Notes under the pieces: generated by a model
Database searches by the model: none
Told to the model about the DNA's origin: nothing
The model's input: the letters and a program-made list of their open reading frames with translations, nothing else
Shown here: in pieces, positions 1 through 6,075 of the stretch
Layout of the letters: every line of letters begins with the position of its first letter
Numbering within the stretch: position 1 is the first letter of the stretch
Source of the DNA: Fidelibacterota bacterium
Lineage (GTDB): Bacteria; Fidelibacterota; UBA8477; JABMPR01
Length of the DNA stretch: 9,846 nucleotides
Assembly: GCA_030596225.1 (NCBI GenBank)
Contig: JAUVKO010000062.1
Location: 1 to 9,846 of the forward strand
Direction: 5' to 3'
Program-made: the position numbers and the translations under genes

Positions 1-88
1 CGGCTGCATTGAAAACAGCAGCCCGTTCCCATTTGTGTTCTGGTACCGGCCTGATAACCGGATCACGTGAATATCTGGTTAATTTCAT
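1..88 (-). CDS. GH130-family glycoside phosphorylase/hydrolase, N-terminal fragment
   Basis: Only the first 29 codons are inside the window; the frame is open from an ATG at 88-86 and runs off the left edge. The translation starts MKLTRYSRDPVIRPV and continues with a WERAAVFNAA segment. The pattern 'RY..(N/D)PV..P.P...WE..AVFN.A' is the usual opening of GH130 enzymes (COG2152, five-bladed beta-propeller fold), which in characterised members phosphorolyse or hydrolyse beta-mannosides in the cytoplasm. There is no signal peptide, which fits a cytoplasmic enzyme acting on sugar delivered by the ABC importer encoded just upstream. A purine-rich AAGGA lies 13 nt before the ATG, which is rather far for a strong ribosome site. 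It lies 389 bp after the last permease and has its own putative control region. Other five-bladed propeller families (GH43, GH32) are possible, but the AVFN motif favours GH130. The call rests on 29 residues only. Confidence 0.72.
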   Translation of the reverse strand, partial: MKLTRYSRDPVIRPVPEHKWERAAVFNAA

Positions 89-129
89 TGTATTTAATAA
101 TTCCTTAATTGCGTGGTTTTAATAATCTT

Positions 130-135
130 TTTATA
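130..135 (-). promoter_or_regulatory. possible -10 box (TATAAA) for the GH130 gene
   Basis: On the minus strand TATAAA lies 41 bp before the GH130 ATG. No good -35 hexamer stands 16-18 bp upstream; that position is instead occupied by the LacI-family-like operator at 149-162. A promoter here is an inference supported mainly by the operator and by the long gap from the preceding gene. Confidence 0.3.
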
Positions 136-148
136 ACTCTGTCGCCAG

Positions 149-162
149 TCTAAACGCTTTGA
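149..162. promoter_or_regulatory. LacI-family operator-like palindrome (TCTAAACGCTTTGA)
   Basis: The 14-mer TCTAAACGCTTTGA has the AANCGNTT core with the central CG that LacI/GalR/CcpA-type regulators recognise. It matches 12 of 14 positions of the degenerate cre-type consensus TGWAARCGYTWNCW. It lies 61-74 bp before the GH130 start codon and directly upstream of a TATAAA box, where a bound repressor would block RNA polymerase. LacI-family regulators commonly control sugar-utilisation loci. No regulator gene is in the window, so the partner is unknown. Confidence 0.5.
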
Positions 163-265
163 GTTTTGGCAATAGATAAAGTAAAATATTACCAACTTTT
201 TATTTAGCTCACATTTGGTATTCGTAATGTTCTATTTTCTGACGCTCTGACACCATCTTTATATC

Positions 266-396
266 CCTCGACTTGGGTCTTCGCCCTACGGCTACCTGCC
301 TGCACCTGTCCGCCGTACTGCGTACTAAGGAAGGCGGGCGGAGACCGTTTCGGCAAAGGCAGGCGCCCTGGTAAGCGGGATGACGGGCATTGGTCC
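266..396. repeat. GC-rich intergenic block with nested inverted repeats, possibly a REP/MITE-like element
   Basis: This block of about 130 bp is much richer in G+C than its AT-rich flanks. It holds an outer inverted pair CCTGCCT (295-301) / AGGCAGG (357-363) and an inner pair TCCGCC (309-314) / GGCGGA (337-342). Between or beside them are two small hairpins: GTAC-TGC-GTAC at 315-325 and CCG-TTT-CGG at 345-353. Its low-complexity GGCGGG/GGCAGG wording resembles dispersed intergenic repeats in environmental genomes. Only one copy is visible, so calling it a repeat family is an inference. It could also act as a transcription barrier after the ABC operon. Confidence 0.4.
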
Positions 397-477
397 ATAA
401 GACTATCTTGTGCCAGTTTGATTTTCACTATTTATTTATTGTCCTGTTATGGGTTTGTCATTTTTCATTCTTCAATC

Positions 478-1296
478 TTAATTTTTCAATCCGGATGAAG
501 CCATGCTCTCAATAAAATATTTTTGGAAAAATGAATAGAGAATGATAATGGGTGCTGCCAGGAGTGTTGCTGCGGCTAATTGAACACCTATCTGGGCTTC
601 AGCCTGACCACCTATGGCAAACAGAGTAACTATCTGCGGCATGGTCATGAGCGTTTCCAAACGGATGACCAATAAGGGCCATAACACATCATTCCAGGAA
701 CCCATGAAGGCTAGAATGCCCACTGTGATAAGAACCGGTTTTGACAGGGGCCACATAATACGAAAAAGGATCTGGAATTCGTTGCAACCATCGAGACGGG
801 CTGCATCGATAAGGTCCTGGGGAACATCCCTAAAGAACTGACGAAAAAGCAATATCCCAAAGGAGTTGATCATTCCCGGGACAATGAGACTTAAATAGGT
901 ATCCACCCAACCAAATTTAACCATAAGGATATACATTGGGATCAGAGTGATCTGAAAAGGGATCACCATAGTAAACAGAATAACAGCCAGGATCAATTCA
1001 CGACCAAGGAACTTAAGTCGGGCTAAAGCATAGCCAACAATGGAACCCCAAAACAAAACGCTGGCCGTGACACAGATGGAAACAAACAGACTGTTCAGAA
1101 GAGCACGAGCGATAGGAATTTTAGTCATAACAAGACGGTAATTGTCTATACTCATATCAGCCGACCATAGTCCAATGCCGGTGATTTCCATCTCTGGTTT
1201 AAAGGTGGCAAAAAACATCCAGACAAATGGGTAAGCGAAGATCATCCCCCCCACGGTCAGGGCTAGATAAAGGGGTAAATTTTTAATGCCACGCAT
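478..1296 (-). CDS. Carbohydrate ABC transporter permease, MalG/UgpE type
   Basis: This is the second integral-membrane subunit of a binding-protein-dependent importer (COG0395, type I ABC importer), moving sugar from periplasm to cytoplasm. Its 272 residues are the normal length. Hydrophobic segments lie at about 8-30, 68-92, 101-126, 134-152, 185-210 and 238-258. The cytoplasmic EAA loop that contacts the ATPase is clear at about 164-183, with DAARLDG followed by 10 residues and a closing MWP. The ATG at 1296-1294 directly follows the TAG stop of the first permease with no gap, and a GGAG Shine-Dalgarno (1306-1309, 9 nt before the ATG) sits in the last codons of that gene, so the two are probably translationally coupled. 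The sugar cannot be read from the sequence; the neighbouring GH130 start suggests a beta-mannoside. Confidence 0.95.
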   Translation of the reverse strand: MRGIKNLPLYLALTVGGMIFAYPFVWMFFATFKPEMEITGIGLWSADMSIDNYRLVMTKIPIARALLNSLFVSICVTASVLFWGSIVGYALARLKFLGRELILAVILFTMVIPFQITLIPMYILMVKFGWVDTYLSLIVPGMINSFGILLFRQFFRDVPQDLIDAARLDGCNEFQILFRIMWPLSKPVLITVGILAFMGSWNDVLWPLLVIRLETLMTMPQIVTLFAIGGQAEAQIGVQLAAATLLAAPIIILYSFFQKYFIESMASSGLKN

Positions 1297-2172
1297 CTAA
1301 TCACGCTCCACTACTTTTTTCTGAATGAGGATCACCAATAGGACAATGCAGGCAAAGAAGAATCCCAGGGTCGCTGAATATCCCATATGACCAAAATAGA
1401 ACGCCTGATTATAGATATAGAGCATGGCCGACAATGTGCTGTTCATGGGTCCGCCACCGGTCATTACAAAAGGCTCAATAAAGAGTGAAAATCCACCGAT
1501 AGTAGAAAGAATCATTACCAGAACCATGGTGTTGTTTAAAGCAGGCAGGGTAATGTACCAGAATTTCTGTACAGGTCCTGCCCCATCGATATTAGCAGCT
1601 TCATAAAGGAATCCGGGGATATTTTGTAAACCCACCAGAAAGAGAACTACATAAAGACCTACGTTCTTCCAGGTAGCCATAATAGCAATGGAAGGCATGG
1701 CATAGGTCGGATGATTGATCCAGGGAATTTTATCCAGACCGAATTGCAACAGCATCATATTGAGTAAACCAGTTTCATATCCGTATAGCTGTCGCCACAT
1801 AATGGTGATAACCACCCCTGACACAATCACTGGCATGAAATACAGTGATCTGAAAAAACCACGGAAACGAATTTTCTGATTCAAACCTACTGCCAGCAGA
1901 AGTGCCACAATGATCTGCAGAGGAATATGAATAACGAGAAAGGTAAGAGTATTCAGGATAGCTTTGAAGAATTGGGCATCGCTGAATAGTCGGATAAAGT
2001 TTCGCAGCCCCACCCACTCCATGGGCGTAATGATATTCCATTTATGAAAAATAAGGATAAATGAGAATCCAATGGGGAATGCGATGAAGAAACTGAAGTA
2101 GACGATATAGGGTAGAGACATCAAACCACCTGTAAAGCCCTCCCCTTTCATTCTGCTCATGATACTTTTCAT
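1297..2172 (-). CDS. Carbohydrate ABC transporter permease, MalF/UgpA type
   Basis: This is the first membrane subunit of the importer (COG1175). Six hydrophobic segments are visible at about 20-42, 72-99, 105-128, 160-183, 214-235 and 267-285, counted from the chosen start. The EAA loop is textbook: EAANIDGAG near residue 191, ending in ITLP about 20 residues on. A TGGGP motif typical of the family sits near residue 238. I chose the ATG at 2172-2170, giving 291 residues, because it overlaps the TGA stop of the binding-protein gene as ATGA and has a GAG 4 nt upstream. An in-frame ATG at 2187 would add five residues (MESSQ) and lengthen the overlap to 19 bp, but it has no ribosome site. The gene lies between the binding protein and the second permease and ends in TAG directly before the next ATG. 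Confidence 0.94.
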   Translation of the reverse strand: MKSIMSRMKGEGFTGGLMSLPYIVYFSFFIAFPIGFSFILIFHKWNIITPMEWVGLRNFIRLFSDAQFFKAILNTLTFLVIHIPLQIIVALLLAVGLNQKIRFRGFFRSLYFMPVIVSGVVITIMWRQLYGYETGLLNMMLLQFGLDKIPWINHPTYAMPSIAIMATWKNVGLYVVLFLVGLQNIPGFLYEAANIDGAGPVQKFWYITLPALNNTMVLVMILSTIGGFSLFIEPFVMTGGGPMNSTLSAMLYIYNQAFYFGHMGYSATLGFFFACIVLLVILIQKKVVERD

Positions 2173-3527
2173 TTGGCTCGATTCCATTCAATGATCACTT
2201 TGGATCGTTCAACAGCACGATGGATTGACTCAGTGGGTGTGCGGGCATCAAATATGGCGCAGGCCTCAAACTCCTGAGAAATCGCATCGAAGATCTCTTT
2301 TAATTCAGCAGCCCCATCCACCCCTCTGGTTAAGATGGCCTGTTCAGCAAACTTGGTCATCATCGTTCTCTGATTGAAATACTCCGAGAAATAGGGATCA
2401 ATACTCAAATCCTTCCGGATAGGAATCTGACTGCAAAGTTCCAGAAGACGAAGATCTGCCTGTTTTGAGATAAGATACTTGGCAAATTCCCAGGTCTCTT
2501 CCGGGTGTTCAGTGGTACTAAAGATCGCGATATTCTTATGATCACCGTAAGTATACAGAAGTCCTTCGTGATCATCAGGAACAGGAACCGGGAAAAAATC
2601 ATACTCAAAACCTTCCGGTTTGAATTTCTCCACATGACTAATGGCATAGGGACCGGTAATGGATATTGCCAGATTTCCTTGAATGAACTGGTCACCGGTA
2701 AATTCTGTGATGGGAAAATAGCCATTTTTATAGATCTGACGGAATAGCTCGAAAACCGCGATGGAGGCTTCATTTTCAAAAACAAGTTCATCCCCATCGA
2801 ACAGGGTTAGCCCACCGGAGGCCGCTACATAAAAAGTGTAATAGTCAAAGAAACGCTGCCACCAGATAGGTTTGATATTGCGGTATCCCAGCCACTGATC
2901 GATATGACCATCCCCATCCCGATCCTGAGTCAGCTTTGCTCCTGCTTCCAGAAATTCTGAATAGGTGCGTGGTAATTCCTCGATACCGGCATCTCTGAAC
3001 ATGCGTTTGTTGTACATGATCATAGTGGGATTCGTTTTCCAGGGCAGCTGGTAATAGTGACCATCGCTGGCGGCAAAGGTTTCCATCAAGACCTCTGGAA
3101 CCCGCTCAATATTATAGTCGTAAAAATCCGGGAACTGATCCAGACGGACAAGACCACCGGCATTGACAAACTCATCCATGGCACCGGGCCACATGTTGGA
3201 ACAAATATCCGGAGTAGTGCCACCTGCGATGGCTGCTAACAGGACTTCCTCAGAGGACTGGCTGGCTGGAATGGGTTGCATCTTCACCTGAACAGGATGA
3301 TCACCTTTGTTCCAGGCTTCTACAAGCTCCCTCGCCAGAGCGATCTCGTGGGCATTCGATGAGCACCAATAAGTGATGATCGTTTTCCCTGTTTTAGATC
3401 CGGTTGATGCTTCCTTGTCATTAGAACAGGAGCTAGTGAAACCAGCAATTATCATGACAAGGATAAAGTGCCGGATATATCCGTTTCCTCGGGATCGAAA
3501 GAGCTGATTTAAGAAGAGCATAATCAT
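2169..3527 (-). CDS. Extracellular sugar-binding lipoprotein of the ABC importer (SBP family 1)
   Basis: This periplasmic solute-binding protein (COG1653, MalE/UgpB fold) captures an oligosaccharide and hands it to the two permeases encoded next. Its 452 residues are normal. The N-terminus has Arg/His residues, a short hydrophobic stretch and a lipobox-like TSSC with the lipid-bearing Cys at about residue 34; Thr at -3 makes the lipobox imperfect. Family marks include AGGTTPDI near 101, LPWKTNPTMIMYNKRMF at 161-177, a DRDGDGHID calcium-loop-like turn near 202, and GNLAISITGPYAI at 284-296. An aromatic run (IWWQRFFDYYTFY, 221-233) could line the sugar pocket. The start is uncertain: ATG at 3527 or a second ATG two codons later, neither with a good Shine-Dalgarno. 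It begins 13 bp after the PorV-like gene, so it is very likely in the same operon. Confidence 0.94.
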   Translation of the reverse strand: MIMLFLNQLFRSRGNGYIRHFILVMIIAGFTSSCSNDKEASTGSKTGKTIITYWCSSNAHEIALARELVEAWNKGDHPVQVKMQPIPASQSSEEVLLAAIAGGTTPDICSNMWPGAMDEFVNAGGLVRLDQFPDFYDYNIERVPEVLMETFAASDGHYYQLPWKTNPTMIMYNKRMFRDAGIEELPRTYSEFLEAGAKLTQDRDGDGHIDQWLGYRNIKPIWWQRFFDYYTFYVAASGGLTLFDGDELVFENEASIAVFELFRQIYKNGYFPITEFTGDQFIQGNLAISITGPYAISHVEKFKPEGFEYDFFPVPVPDDHEGLLYTYGDHKNIAIFSTTEHPEETWEFAKYLISKQADLRLLELCSQIPIRKDLSIDPYFSEYFNQRTMMTKFAEQAILTRGVDGAAELKEIFDAISQEFEACAIFDARTPTESIHRAVERSKVIIEWNRAK

Positions 3528-3540
3528 CTATTCTGCATAT

Positions 3541-4581
3541 TTAGAATGTAAGTCCAAGTGTATAGCGCGAGATACTACCCAGTCGACCCATGTCAGCATA
3601 AGCATAATCAATGCGGATATTGGAAGAACCGAATAAACGGTAATTTAATCCAGCTCCCATGGTCAAGCCTGCTTCAGAATCCGTTTGGAATAAGGATTTA
3701 TAGCCAGCTCTCAAAAAGAGCATCTTAAAAAGTTTTAACTCAGTTCCAAGATTTATACTTTCGGAGGCATTGATGGGATGTAAAGCATCTGCAGCTAGTG
3801 TCAGTTGAAGACCCCCATCAGAATTTATGGTATATGCCAATCCAAATTGCATATTCAGGGGCAGTGGCCATTCATCGGTCTTCAACTGACCTATAATTTT
3901 ATCATTGTTGCCTAAGTGAATCGGATCTGTATCGTGGAAAATGAGCAGATCACTACCGTTTAGCTCCAAACCTGGTCCGAAATTCGAGATACAGGCCCCT
4001 ATTCGCAATCCTTTAACACCAGTATCATATAAAGTCCCAATATCAAACGCCAGACTGCTGGCTTGTTCATGCCAGATCCGTTCACTAATATATTTGGCGT
4101 TTGCTCCAATTGAAAAACGATCAGTAAGGTTGCGGGCAAAGGATAAACCTAGAACAACACTGGCTGCAGAGTATTCCTCACCACTACCGCCGGGATACTG
4201 AACGGTCCGCACCAATTGGTTGGGAACCGTCATGGCATTCACAAATATACCTACTGATCCGGCATTGTTTCCGAGAGGAACAGTAGCCGCTAAAAAATTG
4301 AAACTGACATCAGTAATCCAGTCAACCTGTTCAAAAACACCACTGGCATTCTGAATTCTGCTTAGTCCGGCAGGATTCCAGTACAAGGCACTTGCATCCT
4401 CAGCTACAGCTACATAGGCACCGCCCATACCCATACTGCGGGCACCGATACCCACTTCCAGAAAAGAGGCCGAAGTTGTACCTGCATTGGTTAAGCGATC
4501 GCCTCCATACACTAGATTCCCTAAAAATCCTGTGGTCAGAATTGTGATTAGCAAAACGGTTATCCGAATGTTCTTGTTCAT
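3541..4581 (-). CDS. PorV/PorQ-family outer-membrane beta-barrel protein
   Basis: The 346-residue product has a cleavable signal peptide (about 1-26, ending VYG/G) and then the diagnostic opening of the PorV/PorQ family (UPF0164, FadL-like barrels): FLEVGIGARSMGMGGAYVA at about 40-58, followed by EDASALYWNPAGLS at 61-74. Alternating beta-strand patterns run to the end, closing with SRYTLGLTF, whose terminal Phe fits a BAM recognition strand. In Bacteroidota, PorV shuttles T9SS cargo and PorQ helps modify it at the surface; many paralogues have no known job. Here it follows a long protein with a T9SS-like C-terminal domain, so a dedicated export or anchoring role is plausible. A sugar-permeable pore is the alternative. 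A GGAG site (4589-4592) sits 7 nt before the ATG. Family call sure, role inferred. Confidence 0.92.
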   Translation of the reverse strand: MNKNIRITVLLITILTTGFLGNLVYGGDRLTNAGTTSASFLEVGIGARSMGMGGAYVAVAEDASALYWNPAGLSRIQNASGVFEQVDWITDVSFNFLAATVPLGNNAGSVGIFVNAMTVPNQLVRTVQYPGGSGEEYSAASVVLGLSFARNLTDRFSIGANAKYISERIWHEQASSLAFDIGTLYDTGVKGLRIGACISNFGPGLELNGSDLLIFHDTDPIHLGNNDKIIGQLKTDEWPLPLNMQFGLAYTINSDGGLQLTLAADALHPINASESINLGTELKLFKMLFLRAGYKSLFQTDSEAGLTMGAGLNYRLFGSSNIRIDYAYADMGRLGSISRYTLGLTF

Positions 4582-4610
4582 ATTATCGCTCCAATTTCAA
4601 AATCATAGTC

Positions 4611-5975
4611 TCACTGATTTAAATAACCGGCAAAAAAGTCAATTCTACGCGTAAGTCCTTCATCGCTGGTCTTAATGGTCATGAGCATTTTTTCATCAAT
4701 ACTTATGGCTGCCACTTGCTTCAAATTATTAAATAATTCGTTTAGTTCCTGCTCAACTATCTTATTGGTTTCTTCAGGTAACTCTGTTTCAGGGACTGTG
4801 ATACGCTCATAGATATAAGCTTCCAGTTTTGAGGCTAAAAGACGTTCCTGCCAATATTTCACATCTTCCCTTACAGCAGGAGCTTCAGCAAATCCTGCGG
4901 CCCGTCCTTGACTTGTAAATACAATATCCCGAACGTAGATCCCAATGGCATTAATTAGATCCTTCTGTAAATCGTCCGGAGATGTCCGGCTCAATTTGTA
5001 TGGATTCATTTTATAGTAAAATCTAAAGTCTTCAACCAGCATGTTACCCGACTTAAAGCTGGCCAGCTCCAGGTCATTAATAACATCAAGATCAAGTTCA
5101 GGTGGACTCAGTTCACTGACAGATCCGCCGGCAATACTATCCATTTCAGGATTATGTTGCCAAATCACCTGGGCAAGTTGCTCTAGAGTCTGACGCCGAA
5201 TGACGAGATTCTCAGGAGTCATAATTTCCTGAACGAAGTTGAAAGCCAATGTATGTTCTTGCCTTTTCTTCAGAGCATTACTGTAATGCTCCCGACTTTC
5301 CAGGTATTGGTTTTCTGAGGTCATGATATTGGTCTCAATATTTACAATCCTGAATATGTGGGTTGCTCCACCTTGCAAAATGGGTGCACTCACTTCATTA
5401 AGATCAAGTCCGTAAAGCACTTCTTCCAACTTAAGATCAACATCATTCCAGCTAATGATATCCAGCTTACCAAAGCCTGCCCGTTCCACCGTTTTCGTTG
5501 CCGGATTGATGCCCACATGCACCCAGGTTGGATTCCATCTACCGGGAATGATTTGTTCAAGGGAATCAACTACTGTATGCTGCACCCAGAGCGTCTGCTG
5601 ATCCTTTGCGAATGCATTTCGACAATCTTCATCTGACACCTGCACACTATCTCGGATATTGCGCCTGAATAATTCCCGGCGAATAGCCGCGTTTTCCAGA
5701 CCTTCTAATTCTCTGGTAGTCCCAGTCACTTTTTGAAGTCCCAGACGTTCAGCCTCCTGTGCCATCAGAATCCGTTGAATCATCCTATCCAGGACCCGGT
5801 TGTAAACGGTCTGTCTGGGACCTGTCAGGACTGAGCGTGGACTGGTTTCATAGGCATACACAAAATCATCCTGGCTGATGGAACGGCCATTCACCTGGGC
5901 TAAACCCCGGGGAGATCGCCGTTCACATGCAGCCAGTAAGCACAACAGAAGAATAATGATTTGGGCTGATCGCAT
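4611..5975 (-). CDS. SurA/PpiC-like peptidyl-prolyl isomerase lipoprotein, divergent
   Basis: This is a probable periplasmic chaperone of the SurA/PrsA type anchored as a lipoprotein. From the ATG at 5975 it has 454 residues: a hydrophobic signal (about residues 3-12) ending in the lipobox LAAC with Cys17, then LAQVNGRSISQDDF typical of the SurA N-terminal domain, and a long helical part. The tail of a parvulin domain is seen at about 168-213: FGKLDIISWNDV, then a region matching the usual 'V S.P....G.HI.R' as EVSAPILQGGATHIFRIV. The first half of the rotamase is poorly conserved, so it may bind clients without isomerase activity. A further helical region with charged C-terminus follows. A TTG at 6008 would add 11 residues in front but would lie inside the palindrome and lacks a ribosome site. 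It sits 29 bp before the PorV-like gene, suggesting help for barrel or cargo folding. Confidence 0.82.
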   Translation of the reverse strand: MRSAQIIILLLCLLAACERRSPRGLAQVNGRSISQDDFVYAYETSPRSVLTGPRQTVYNRVLDRMIQRILMAQEAERLGLQKVTGTTRELEGLENAAIRRELFRRNIRDSVQVSDEDCRNAFAKDQQTLWVQHTVVDSLEQIIPGRWNPTWVHVGINPATKTVERAGFGKLDIISWNDVDLKLEEVLYGLDLNEVSAPILQGGATHIFRIVNIETNIMTSENQYLESREHYSNALKKRQEHTLAFNFVQEIMTPENLVIRRQTLEQLAQVIWQHNPEMDSIAGGSVSELSPPELDLDVINDLELASFKSGNMLVEDFRFYYKMNPYKLSRTSPDDLQKDLINAIGIYVRDIVFTSQGRAAGFAEAPAVREDVKYWQERLLASKLEAYIYERITVPETELPEETNKIVEQELNELFNNLKQVAAISIDEKMLMTIKTSDEGLTRRIDFFAGYLNQ

Positions 5976-5987
5976 TTTTCTGAATCC

Positions 5988-5993
5988 ATTATA
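5988..5993 (-). promoter_or_regulatory. possible -10 box (TATAAT) before the SurA-like gene
   Basis: A perfect TATAAT is read on the minus strand 12 bp before the ATG, with TAGACT (4 of 6 to TTGACA) 18 bp further upstream. The box overlaps the distal arm of the palindrome at 5991-6070. If used, it would give an almost leaderless transcript, so its role is doubtful. It may simply be part of the repeat sequence. Confidence 0.25.
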
Positions 5994-6070
5994 CCAATTA
6001 CACCTCAAAACAGTCTATGCATTCTTCATCTTTTGAATTCATATAGACTCTTTTGAAGTACAATTGGTAT
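5991..6070. repeat. 80-bp near-perfect palindrome (28-bp arms, 24-nt loop)
   Basis: Position i pairs with 12061-i throughout. The arms 5991-6018 and 6043-6070 match at 24 of 28 positions with no bulge: ATACCAATT/AATTGGTAT (9 bp), AC/GT (2 bp), TCAAAA/TTTTGA (6 bp) and AGTCTAT/ATAGACT (7 bp), separated by single or double mismatches. The 24-nt centre (6019-6042) is unpaired. It fills nearly all of the space between the 1076-residue protein gene (stop at 6076) and the SurA-like gene. It has no T run after the stem, so it is not a classic terminator. A MITE-like insertion, an RNA-processing or mRNA-stabilising hairpin that sets unequal expression, or a protein-binding site are all possible. Confidence 0.85.
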
Positions 6071-6075
6071 TACTC

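Larger units (their letters stand above)
89..477. other. 389-bp intergenic region between the ABC permease and the GH130 gene
   Basis: No convincing gene lies here. The part next to the GH130 gene (89-260) is AT-rich and holds the operator-like palindrome and the -10-like box. The middle (about 266-396) is a distinctly GC-rich block with short inverted repeats. The part next to the permease stop (about 400-477) is AT-rich and shows no clear rho-independent terminator, meaning no GC-rich stem followed by a T run on the minus strand. Whether the upstream transcript ends here cannot be decided by eye. Confidence 0.7.

Noticed and set aside
204..428. A 74-codon minus-strand frame starting at GTG 428 across the GC-rich block
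   Set aside because: Start is GTG without a convincing ribosome site, the product is low-complexity with many Pro/Ser/Arg and resembles no family I know, and the frame owes its openness to the repeat-like block.
5976..6008. TTG start that would lengthen the SurA-like protein by 11 residues
   Set aside because: It falls within the palindrome, lacks a Shine-Dalgarno, and would put extra residues before an already good lipoprotein signal; the ATG at 5975 gives the standard layout.
5991..6070. The palindrome as a rho-independent terminator
   Set aside because: The stem is long and AT-rich with a 24-nt loop, and no T run follows on the minus strand.
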